From: Armatimonadota bacterium
GTDB taxonomy: Bacteria; Armatimonadota; Fimbriimonadia; Fimbriimonadales; Fimbriimonadaceae
Assembly (NCBI GenBank): GCA_027451905.1
Contig: DAIDHV010000001.1
Location: forward strand, 472,667 to 536,666
DNA: 64,000 nt
Direction of reading: 5' to 3'
In this document: positions 17,317 to 25,201 of the stretch, piece by piece
Layout of the letters: the number at the start of each line of letters is the position of its first letter
How positions within the stretch are numbered: position 1 is the stretch's first letter
Position numbers and translations under genes: made by a program
The notes under the pieces: generated by a model
Databases searched by the model: none
Seen by the model: the letters and a program-made list of their open reading frames with translations, nothing else
Told to the model about the DNA's origin: nothing

Positions 17317-19354
17317 GGACGACGATTCCCAATCGCCCAGTGTACCGAGACCACGTCAATCCCACCTGTTCACCACTGATTGTGTACAAGAGGGTTAAGT
17401 TGTAGTCAAGATATCCTAGCCCCGCTATTTCGTCTTCGGTGTAACCAGATTGAAACTGCCACTTCGGCGCAAATCGGTAACCGGCAAAAGCACTGACATT
17501 AAAATTGTTGAACCCAAGGCTGGTACCTGTCGAGACGTTGAAGAATCCGCCACCCTTACTATAATCAAAAGTTGTTGAGACTCTTTGATTGCCAAATTGA
17601 CTAGAAATGAACGGATCTTGCGAGTATGAGTAAGTTAAAAACAATGATGATGATTGGCTAAGCGTGTGGCTTAGGCTCATCAGCAAATTGTAACTTAAGC
17701 CCTTGGAAACATTTTGACCTTCGAAGTCGTTCACCTGAAGGCTCGAATTAAAGGTGGTAGCTCGATCCAATCGCGCAGGATCAAGCTCAAAGTTGGTTGT
17801 CAGTCCGTACCCAGCCTGAGACTGGATAGGAACTGGCAAGCTGGTTGACTGCCGTGTGGCGCTTAGACCGTAAGAGAGATGAACTGGCAAGGTGCCGAGT
17901 TTGATCGGGCTATGAAGCAAGTTTAGACTCTGGCTGAGATCGGTCTCTTTGATGCCAGTTAGGGTTTGAGTGTAGTTGGAAGCCAAACTTAGATTAAAAG
18001 GGCCAATTTGCCGGTTTGCGCTCACGGCACCAAACAGGCTTTTGAATTGGGGCGATTGAACTTGGGCAAAAATACTGCTCTTGGAGTCAAGTTGGTAATA
18101 CTGATGAAAACCCAATCCCCAGTTAGATTGGCCAATCCCATTGAGAAGCACGCCTCCACTATTGGTTGGTCCCTTCTTCCAATCCACTTCATAGTCAAAT
18201 TGGGGACCATTCCCAGCTCCATATCCGGTTGAACCTTCATCACCGAGATGGAATCGCAGAAAACTAGTTTGCTCGGGAGACAGGCTCAGATAGTAAGGGT
18301 AGCTGATTGCAAGTTGGTTATCATTAACCGCAAGCACCTGGCTTTGGTAAGGCAACGCGCCGCCAGTTAAGGAGACTCGGTACAGCGGAGTTGCAAAGGT
18401 GCGCGCGCCTCCCACATCATAGGCAAAGTGCTGAAAGTCCACTTCTTGGTGAGGCACCAACACAGCAGATTTTCCGGTGAAGATAAATGGCAGTTGGCTG
18501 AAATCGGCTATGGAAAACAGATACTTGTTGTAATTCTGATTGAGTCCGTGGGTTTCATCACCAACAATCGAAACCATTCCAAAAAGCTCTTGCTGATAGA
18601 CCGGTACAAAGAAGAGAGGTGGAAATAATGGCCAGCTCAAGATGATGTTGCTGGCCTCGAAGCTAGAGTAGCTTCCCAGCGCGTAGCCTCGATTTGTCGC
18701 CAAATTGTAGTTTAGTTCAGGAAACTTACGTTTAACCTTTCCCAAGGTTAGTGTTGCCCTTCGACAGTGCACTTCCATGGTTTGGGGATTGAGCTGAATT
18801 TTTTCACCGGTGATGATAGTTCCGTCATAATCAACTTCAGCATCCGATCCTCCCGACAAAAGTTCAATGAGCTGAGATCTAGGGTCGTATTCGACCCCAC
18901 CGGGTCCGATCAACTTGGCGTAATCGTTGAGACTAGAGAGGTCATCACGGGTCCTAACAAACTTGATTGGATAAGTTGCAGGGGGAATAATAAGCCCTAC
19001 AACTTTGACCGTAATGGTAGCGACGCCGGCAACGCCACCTGCGATTAAGGTGCCGTGAGCGTATCCATTTTTAGTCGTGACAATGGTTTGCTGGAAGCTG
19101 CCCAAGTCGGTTGTGAATTCCACTTCGGTGCCATCTGGCACCGCATTGCCGTGAGTGTCGGTTGCAACCGCGGTAATAATAATTTGGCTATGGTTATCTG
19201 CCACTGCCGCATTGGGGAAGGCGGAAAGCTGAACGTAGCCAGTTTGACAATAGCTAAGAATTGGCAGGCAAAGAAGAAAGAAAAGGACGACTAGAGGTCG
19301 CCGTAAATAGGTACGCAGACCCAGGTTAAAGTTAAATTCAACCCAGGTCTGCAT
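17297..19354 (-). CDS. Outer-membrane beta-barrel with N-terminal Ig domain and LptA/LptD-like region
   Basis: 685 residues. After a signal sequence (VVLFFLLCLPILSYC) comes a bacterial Ig/invasin-type domain (about 48-140: VQLSAFPNAAVADN, ITAVATDTHGNAVPDGTEVEF, GVAGVATITVKV). Residues about 170-235 recall the OstA/LptA fold (YDGTIITGEKIQLNP, VHCRRATLTLG). The remainder is alternating beta strands rich in Tyr/Ser/Gly/Gln, ending ...GIVVLGTPLF with a C-terminal Phe as in Bam-assembled outer-membrane proteins. The middle-plus-barrel layout suggests an LptD relative but size and Ig domain are atypical. It follows the 955-aa gene by 6 nt and overlaps the next. Confidence 0.65.
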   Translation of the reverse strand: MQTWVEFNFNLGLRTYLRRPLVVLFFLLCLPILSYCQTGYVQLSAFPNAAVADNHSQIIITAVATDTHGNAVPDGTEVEFTTDLGSFQQTIVTTKNGYAHGTLIAGGVAGVATITVKVVGLIIPPATYPIKFVRTRDDLSSLNDYAKLIGPGGVEYDPRSQLIELLSGGSDAEVDYDGTIITGEKIQLNPQTMEVHCRRATLTLGKVKRKFPELNYNLATNRGYALGSYSSFEASNIILSWPLFPPLFFVPVYQQELFGMVSIVGDETHGLNQNYNKYLFSIADFSQLPFIFTGKSAVLVPHQEVDFQHFAYDVGGARTFATPLYRVSLTGGALPYQSQVLAVNDNQLAISYPYYLSLSPEQTSFLRFHLGDEGSTGYGAGNGPQFDYEVDWKKGPTNSGGVLLNGIGQSNWGLGFHQYYQLDSKSSIFAQVQSPQFKSLFGAVSANRQIGPFNLSLASNYTQTLTGIKETDLSQSLNLLHSPIKLGTLPVHLSYGLSATRQSTSLPVPIQSQAGYGLTTNFELDPARLDRATTFNSSLQVNDFEGQNVSKGLSYNLLMSLSHTLSQSSSLFLTYSYSQDPFISSQFGNQRVSTTFDYSKGGGFFNVSTGTSLGFNNFNVSAFAGYRFAPKWQFQSGYTEDEIAGLGYLDYNLTLLYTISGEQVGLTWSRYTGRLGIVVLGTPLF

Positions 19355-19360
19355 GGACCA

Positions 19361-22228
19361 CTAGCGGACCACGTTAATGGTCACGATCTTTCGAACTCTC
19401 TGCCCGTTAGCAGTATCGGCTGTGATTTCAACACGATACACGCCAGGTGCAACGCTTCGGTTAGCGTTATCTTTGAGGTTCCAAGTAACGGAGTTTGTAC
19501 CCATTGCATCGGCTCTGCCCGCAATGACGTTGTACACCGTTTCCCCTGTTGCCGATAGGATTCTCACCGAGGTTGTAGCAGCCGACGCCAAGTTGTACAT
19601 GATTGTAAACGGAGCGTTGGGGCTTCTTGAAGGCCGGGTCACAACGACGTTGCCAATTGTAGCAGTGCCAATTGTTCCTGTAGAAACCTCTAACTTGAAC
19701 TGTCGGGTTGTATTGGCCTGAGCGGTGAACGTGTACCCAGATGTCTGGTTCAGCGATCTAGTGACGCCAGTTGCCGTATCCACCAATGTGAATTGGAGGT
19801 TATGAGGCAGGCTAGGCATGTTTGGCCAAGTGAGGGTCACCGTTCCCGCTTTCGCGGCGGTGACGTCTACCTTATAGGTCTGGTTAGCAGTCGCAGTGGA
19901 GAGGGCTTGAGCCATTTCGTAGCTGCGACCGTTGACGGTTCCTTCGATGGCAAGGCTAACATTATTATCCTTTGGCAACGATGGCGGCTTCATAACTTGA
20001 AGTTGAGTAGCCTTCTGCTGGGTGGGAACCACACCAATATAGTTCTGGGTATCGCCTCCGTAGTTATTTCTAACAGCCAATTGGAGTCTCCAATCGGTTG
20101 CGCTCTGGGGCCACTGCGAAGCGGTGGAACGACTTGCAGCGGGATCGTTAATGTACTCTTGATCTACGGTTGGGTAGTTCAGAGTGAGGACGCTTGTCCC
20201 ATTAACATAGACCCAATATCCAATATTTGGCAACATGTCATCAGTGAGGTTCTGAATGTAGCTATAACCTGAACTTTGAGTTGGGTCATAGTAAGCTAGC
20301 GCACCATTAACATATCCCTGGTTGACAAGATCCAACCAGCTGTAGCTTTGATTTGGATTCTGAGCATCAACTCCAACCAATCCACCCAATGGAATTGAGT
20401 ATGGATACGGGTCAGCAATGATGTTCCACCCTGGTTGGAGGTTGACGGTCAGCGTACCGTTGGTCGTGTACATGTCCGTTGGCTCCTGAGGATCGGATGC
20501 TGGATTCAACGCCAAGGAGCCTAGCTCATTGGTGGAGTAAATCCAAGTTCCTTTGCCTCTTGCTACGCTTGAGGAAGGGACGTATCCGTTCTGGGTTGGA
20601 TCAAAGTTGAAGGCCTGGAATTGAGTTGGACTCTGCAGGTTCAAGATGTTTGTCCATGACGAATCCGAGAAGCTAAATGGTGTTGAAACCAGGTTCAGTC
20701 CTTGGTGCAAGGTTACTCTTGCCGTTGTTGGAACATTAAAGACACCGGTAATGGTCTTTGTTGGTCCAGGGTTTGGTGCCACCGTTACCGTGTAAGGCAA
20801 CGCTCCAAACTGCACTCCGTTCGGCAGCACATGGAAGTCTACGTGACTGATTGTATCTGAAGCTGGCACAACGTTGGGGATAATCTTTGTTGCAGAATCT
20901 CCTGGAACCAAGCTGACTCCCTGAGGCAATGCCAACGTAACCGACACATCTTGAAGAGAAATAGTTTTGTCAACGGTAGAGAATCCACGAGTGTTGTCAA
21001 TCCAAACCCGGATGTCATATCCTCCAGCAGGCTGAAGCAAGTTGGGCGGATTGACAGGATCAACCCCTAGCACCGTGGGGGCATCAATAGACACCGAGTA
21101 TGGCTTGAAGTAGTTAGCCGAACCCCAGGTTCCGCGATAATAACAGACAATTTGCCTGCTGCTGCCCGCGCCTACAACTTGCTCATAGTACTTTTGGATA
21201 AAGCCTGGCGAATCATTGATGGTAACGTCACCAGCCGGTTGCTCTGTAAGAACTTTTCCATCTGGCTGGGTAATGCTGATGTTTCCCGCACCGAACATGA
21301 TGTTTGGCATGGTTGTATCGGTACCGAGGTCTGCATCAATCAAGAAGAATGCGCTTCCAATGTCAAATTCATCTACCTGAGTTGCGTCTGAGTTCAACCC
21401 ATTGCTGTCCTCAGTCGCTGGTGTTGGTCCGCACAAGACCTGAAGTCCGTAGGATTGGCTTTGACCGTAGTCAAAGTCAACATATTGTGGCAAAGGAAAT
21501 TGTGAACTGTAAGACACCGTCGAGGCGAACATTCTGCGCTCGGTTGTAATCGGCTTGTATCCAGGAGCAACAATATAAACCGCCTTGTTGCTGGTGGGGC
21601 CACCCGCTGAATCACCAACCGCTGATCCAATTGCGGCATGGGCACCGTACCACAGCCCAATTCCATGACTTGTGGTGTCGTTGTTGGTAATGTTGTAGCT
21701 GACCCTTGCTGCGTCCGCAATAACATCAAGCCTAACTTGGACATCAAGCTTAGAATTCACAGTTTCTTCCAAGAATGCATAGCGGTCACTAGCACCTTGG
21801 AATGATGTTATGGGAGCGCTCGAACCTAAAAGGTAAAGCTTGCCGTCTTCCGAGATATTTGTGTAGTCCCAAGTAGCAGCAGGAAGCGGCCAACCGAAGG
21901 TAAAGGCAATACTGTCATCAAAATTGGTCTGAATTGAGCCAGTGGTACCGGAGCCAAACCCAATTCGACCGTTAAAATTTCCAGTGACGGCGGGATTGAA
22001 GCATGGTCCAGGCGGGGTTCCTGATCCTCCGTAAGTGACGGTTCCGGTTGCACCCATGACTCCGGAGAAAATCTCATCCGCAACCGGATACCAAATTGCT
22101 CCGATTGAAATAGGCTGCGTATTCTTTGGATTGATACAACCTGCCCAGCCCGATTGTGCGCTAGCGATGCCGTGGACGCCGACCGCGAAGGCGGCTGCGA
22201 CTGTCAGTTTTGTGAAAAAAGATTTCAT
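19361..22228 (-). CDS. 955-aa secreted surface protein with C-terminal FlgD-Ig-like domain
   Basis: Signal peptide MKSFFTKLTVAAAFAVGVHGIASAQ. The long body is beta-rich, with no catalytic motif I can see; the stretch near 500-680 repeats forms like LHQGLNLVSTPFSF and LQPGWNIIADPYPY, typical of modular surface proteins. The last ~90 residues (NAPFTIMYNLASAATTSVRILSATGETV ... GVYRVEITADTANGQRVRKIVTINVVR) match the FlgD Ig-like domain often found at the C terminus of cell-surface proteins. ATG with TACATT 7 nt upstream; a stem-loop at 22244-22280 separates it from the upstream gene. Probably displayed on or secreted from the cell. Confidence 0.75.
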   Translation of the reverse strand: MKSFFTKLTVAAAFAVGVHGIASAQSGWAGCINPKNTQPISIGAIWYPVADEIFSGVMGATGTVTYGGSGTPPGPCFNPAVTGNFNGRIGFGSGTTGSIQTNFDDSIAFTFGWPLPAATWDYTNISEDGKLYLLGSSAPITSFQGASDRYAFLEETVNSKLDVQVRLDVIADAARVSYNITNNDTTSHGIGLWYGAHAAIGSAVGDSAGGPTSNKAVYIVAPGYKPITTERRMFASTVSYSSQFPLPQYVDFDYGQSQSYGLQVLCGPTPATEDSNGLNSDATQVDEFDIGSAFFLIDADLGTDTTMPNIMFGAGNISITQPDGKVLTEQPAGDVTINDSPGFIQKYYEQVVGAGSSRQIVCYYRGTWGSANYFKPYSVSIDAPTVLGVDPVNPPNLLQPAGGYDIRVWIDNTRGFSTVDKTISLQDVSVTLALPQGVSLVPGDSATKIIPNVVPASDTISHVDFHVLPNGVQFGALPYTVTVAPNPGPTKTITGVFNVPTTARVTLHQGLNLVSTPFSFSDSSWTNILNLQSPTQFQAFNFDPTQNGYVPSSSVARGKGTWIYSTNELGSLALNPASDPQEPTDMYTTNGTLTVNLQPGWNIIADPYPYSIPLGGLVGVDAQNPNQSYSWLDLVNQGYVNGALAYYDPTQSSGYSYIQNLTDDMLPNIGYWVYVNGTSVLTLNYPTVDQEYINDPAASRSTASQWPQSATDWRLQLAVRNNYGGDTQNYIGVVPTQQKATQLQVMKPPSLPKDNNVSLAIEGTVNGRSYEMAQALSTATANQTYKVDVTAAKAGTVTLTWPNMPSLPHNLQFTLVDTATGVTRSLNQTSGYTFTAQANTTRQFKLEVSTGTIGTATIGNVVVTRPSRSPNAPFTIMYNLASAATTSVRILSATGETVYNVIAGRADAMGTNSVTWNLKDNANRSVAPGVYRVEITADTANGQRVRKIVTINVVR

Positions 22229-22243
22229 ATCAGTAAATGTAGA

Positions 22244-22280
22244 GGGTTGGCTTAACCGTTAGACGCGATTCAGCCAACCC
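22244..22280 (-). terminator. Intergenic stem-loop between surface-cluster genes
   Basis: GGGTTGGCT (22244-22252) and AGCCAACCC (22272-22280) form a perfect 9-bp stem with a 19-nt loop. Read on the minus strand it follows the 666-aa gene by about 45 nt and is trailed by TCTACATTT, a poor T tract, so it could be a leaky terminator, an mRNA-stabilising structure or an operator overlapping the next promoter. Confidence 0.4.
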
Positions 22281-22325
22281 AGGTTCTCATGATCTTGCGT
22301 AATGACGAGTCTTTTGCATACTAGC

Positions 22326-24326
22326 CTATGGCACAGCTGTCTTCTTCAGAGCATATCCGCTGACTGGGAAGACAAACCGATTCCCTAGTGAGTCTGGTAC
22401 TGGTCCCGGGCTATCAGCCACGTTCGCTCCACCTACTCTCCAATACACCAAACTTGCATTTCGGATGAACGCAGGGGTCGTGGCTGCATTCAAATTGTAA
22501 GCCTGAGTTGTTACCGTGCCAGACTGGGAAGACTGGAACACAGGGAACGAGTAAGTATCAATCTTAAGGAACTGAGGATCTGCCGAAACTTCCAACATGT
22601 AGCTAGCAGTGAATGGCGTGCTTGCCGTCACCACCGAAGTTACTGAGAAACTTACCGGGCCGGTTGCAGTTGCGCCATTGGCAGGGCTTGTTCCGGTTGG
22701 AGGAGCAATCGGGGTCACCTGGCCAGACTGGGAAGATGGAGGCGACACGAACCAGCAATAAGTGGTTCCGGTGGTCGTTCCAGTCGATCCCGTGGTACCA
22801 GTTGTGCCGGTTGCCGTTGTGCCTGTCGTACCTGTCGTACCTGTCGTACCAGTTAAGCCAGTTGTACCCCCGGTTGTTCCGGTTGTTCCTGTTGTACCGG
22901 TGGTGCCGGTTGCAGTTCCAGTTGTTCCGGTGGCAGTAGTTCCGGTAGACAGTCCACCAGTGCCGCCGCCTGTTGTGCCTGAAGAATTTAACAATCCAGG
23001 GACGTCAAGCGCATTGAGCATGTAGACCAGTTCTACGGAGTAGGTGTAAGGCCGACCAGGGACCAATGCAGTTGTTGACACGGGGGTTTGCCCAGGTCCA
23101 CCGACGCAAGCAACTTGAGGCCAAGGTGTCACGCCGCTGTCATATGTTAATCCTGTTTGCGGAGTTACCGAATCGTAACCCACCGTGCTGTGGCCAGGAG
23201 CCACCGCGACTGGGGTTCCCGCAACATCGCTTCGGAAGATCAAGAACTGCTGATTCTCAACCGAGCTCTTAGCAAATCCATCGGGCGAGAAGCTGATTTG
23301 AACACCAGGCACGTTGTTAGTATTGACATTATCAAGCGCACTCGCAACAACCCCACCCACCGGTGCAGTTGAAGAGCCCTTGCCTCCACCAAGCAGCAAT
23401 GCCATCAGACCAACAACAAGGAGCACGGAAATCAAAGCCGAATCATTTGAGTGACTCTTGGGTTTGATAATGTGGACACCGCCACTGTTGGTGAAATTGG
23501 ACGCCACATGAGGCACTTGGAAGATAACTCTTACCGTGTCTCCAGGCTGAATGCCCTGAATTTCCTTGACGAGCTTCACCGTGGATTGATCAGGTTGAAC
23601 ATCCTCGATTTTTCCGATTCCAACTTCCAATGAACCACGATCAATAATGACCGTCTGGCCATTTTCAAACCCGGTTCTGGTTCCTTGGTTCATCAAAGCA
23701 GAATTGACATAAGTGTTCAAGACCGTACCAACCGGTAAGGTTTGACTGATGATCTTTTGAACCGAATCACTGGCTGCCTGATCAAGCGCGTCAGCAAGCA
23801 TGTCTGCGTCGCTGGTGCTCATTGAACGGACGGGTGATGAAGCCGATAGAGCCGCACCATTAATTGGCAGACCAGACGAAACGTCAACCGCCTCACTAGT
23901 CATGATCACTTGAGCTTGCTTCCCACCGTCAACGTCAACAACCCTAGAGTTGACAACATGGCCGGTAATAAGCACTTTGGCGCGAAGCGCCTGCCCAACT
24001 CTCAAAAGGCTGGTCTGGTCAACCACAGGTGACACATATCCCAAACTTTCGATCTGCCGATTAACCTGGTCATTAGATGCCACATCAATCGGAGGGTTGA
24101 AGCTCTGAGCCGCTTTGGATAGTTCTGTTTGGAACTGATCCGATGCAACTGGTCCAAGCTTTCCACCATGATCGTCTACAAACGGCATAACCGCCCACTC
24201 TTGTCTAGTTACAAATTGAGCTTGTGCCCTCAGCACCAAGCCCAATGTAAACGACGGCAACGTTACCGTTACCGCAACGAATTGACAGGTCAGTTTGCCT
24301 GGCAATGTATCAAAAAAACGCCTCAC
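22326..24326 (-). CDS. CsgG/FlgT-like exported protein with Thr-Gly repeat
   Basis: 666 residues from GTG 24326. An N-terminal hydrophobic stretch, then residues about 40-180 (EWAVMPFVDDHG, FQTELSKAA, VLRVGQALRAKVLITGHVV) resemble the CsgG/TolB-N fold of outer-membrane secretion lipoproteins. Around 200-265 a small beta domain (GFENGQTVIIDRGSLEVGIGKIEDV) is like the FlgT C-terminal domain. A hydrophobic segment (ALISVLLVVGLMALLLGGG, about 290-308) follows, then a Thr/Gly repeat (447-521) and a beta-sandwich tail. AAGGAGG lies 12 nt before the start. First gene of the surface cluster, with its own strong promoter. Surface assembly or secretion role inferred. Confidence 0.65.
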   Translation of the reverse strand: MRRFFDTLPGKLTCQFVAVTVTLPSFTLGLVLRAQAQFVTRQEWAVMPFVDDHGGKLGPVASDQFQTELSKAAQSFNPPIDVASNDQVNRQIESLGYVSPVVDQTSLLRVGQALRAKVLITGHVVNSRVVDVDGGKQAQVIMTSEAVDVSSGLPINGAALSASSPVRSMSTSDADMLADALDQAASDSVQKIISQTLPVGTVLNTYVNSALMNQGTRTGFENGQTVIIDRGSLEVGIGKIEDVQPDQSTVKLVKEIQGIQPGDTVRVIFQVPHVASNFTNSGGVHIIKPKSHSNDSALISVLLVVGLMALLLGGGKGSSTAPVGGVVASALDNVNTNNVPGVQISFSPDGFAKSSVENQQFLIFRSDVAGTPVAVAPGHSTVGYDSVTPQTGLTYDSGVTPWPQVACVGGPGQTPVSTTALVPGRPYTYSVELVYMLNALDVPGLLNSSGTTGGGTGGLSTGTTATGTTGTATGTTGTTGTTGTTGGTTGLTGTTGTTGTTGTTATGTTGTTGSTGTTTGTTYCWFVSPPSSQSGQVTPIAPPTGTSPANGATATGPVSFSVTSVVTASTPFTASYMLEVSADPQFLKIDTYSFPVFQSSQSGTVTTQAYNLNAATTPAFIRNASLVYWRVGGANVADSPGPVPDSLGNRFVFPVSGYALKKTAVP
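22762..22985. repeat. Low-complexity (GTT/GTA-CC) coding repeat
   Basis: About 220 bp of short imperfect repeats on the theme GTTGT(T/A)CC(G/T) encode a run of TTGTTG-like residues (447-521) of the minus-strand CsgG-like protein. Such a tract is likely to be a flexible linker and prone to slippage and length change. The plus strand shows long open frames here only because of the repeat. Confidence 0.85.
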
Positions 24327-24459
24327 TCTTTAGGGGGTCCTCCTTCCCATTTTCCTTCACAAATTTGTTTTTCGCGACAGTCCGCACCAAGCGGAAGCCT
24401 GCTAACGATACAACCTTGACGGCACAACCGTAGTCATTCGTTCGCGAGCAACGCCGTTG

Positions 24460-24488
24460 AGTATAGCACTGCTTGAAGTTCTCTGCAA
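24460..24488 (-). promoter_or_regulatory. Consensus sigma-70 type promoter for the surface cluster
   Basis: On the minus strand TTGCAG (24488-24483), a 17-nt spacer and TATACT (24465-24460) give the best canonical promoter in the window. It lies just after the coaE stop and predicts a leader of about 125 nt before GTG 24326, which carries an AAGGAGG ribosome site. No known riboswitch motif is visible in the leader. Confidence 0.65.
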
Positions 24489-24498
24489 GCGGCTTCCC

Positions 24499-25119
24499 TC
24501 AATTACCTAGCTTTCGACTGCCAAAAAGCCTTGTCGCCGCAATAAGCAACTCCGCTTTCTCTGTCAATAATGGCACATCTGTGCGAAAATTTTTTGTTGC
24601 CAACAAAAGCTTCTCTTCTCGCTTCATTTGAACCTGGGTGAACTCTTCACCGGGTTCAAAACCGTATCGTTCCCAAAGCCGCTTTTTCTTGATTTCATCC
24701 GGACACCAAACCAGCCAACTTTCGTCAAAAGCTAAATCTAGATTTTTTTCGAACAAAAGTGGAATTTCAAAAAATTCTGCATCCTCTTCACAAAGCTTCC
24801 GCCAAATCAAAGGGTGCAAAATCTGATCCGCTGCCTCGACCAATTCTTTGCCAGTCGTGAGCTTTGCCCGCAAATCAGCAGAAGCAAAGTCTGAATCCAT
24901 AGATAGAGCATCCGCCAACTCTTGGCGAACAGCGGGAATTAGCAGAACTTCTTTGGCTGCCTCGTCTGCAGAAGCTGTTTTGTAGCCACATTCAGCCAGC
25001 AGCTTTAAGGCAGTGGATTTTCCTTCTGCAATACCGCCAGTTATAGCAACACAAGGCCGCCTTGGGCCCGTTTGAACTGCATAATCCGGCAGAGTCCGCA
25101 TGTTGTGATCCATATCCAC
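24499..25119 (-). CDS. coaE: Dephospho-CoA kinase
   Basis: Phosphorylates dephospho-CoA to CoA, the last step of CoA synthesis. 206 residues from GTG 25119; ATGs at 25113 and 25101 are other possible starts. The P-loop is GGIAEGKST (28-36), where most CoaE proteins have GxGxGKS. ASADEAAKEVL corresponds to the conserved DAD/DxLxH region, and the FEIPLLFEKNLDLAFDESWLVW block matches the lid/substrate region. The N terminus before the P-loop is longer than usual, so a downstream start is possible. It follows rpsA across a terminator. Confidence 0.88.
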   Translation of the reverse strand: MDMDHNMRTLPDYAVQTGPRRPCVAITGGIAEGKSTALKLLAECGYKTASADEAAKEVLLIPAVRQELADALSMDSDFASADLRAKLTTGKELVEAADQILHPLIWRKLCEEDAEFFEIPLLFEKNLDLAFDESWLVWCPDEIKKKRLWERYGFEPGEEFTQVQMKREEKLLLATKNFRTDVPLLTEKAELLIAATRLFGSRKLGN

Positions 25120-25157
25120 CTTAGTGCCTTTTTCTGCCGCGGAATTGCCTGACTGCT

Positions 25158-25195
25158 AAAAAATCAGGGCGCACCTTATCGGCGCACCCTGATTT
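25158..25195 (-). terminator. Intrinsic terminator of rpsA
   Basis: On the minus strand AAATCAGGGTGCGCC, a 5-nt loop and GGTGCGCCCTGATTT form a 15-bp stem (two G-U pairs) ending in TTTTTT at 25163-25158. It begins 6 nt after the rpsA stop and lies before coaE. Confidence 0.9.
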
Positions 25196-25201
25196 GATCT
25201 T

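Noticed and set aside
22762-23025. CRISPR-like or plus-strand Val/Pro repeat frames
   Set aside because: Short imperfect repeats without spacers; they are the antisense view of the Thr-Gly tract in the minus-strand CsgG-like gene.
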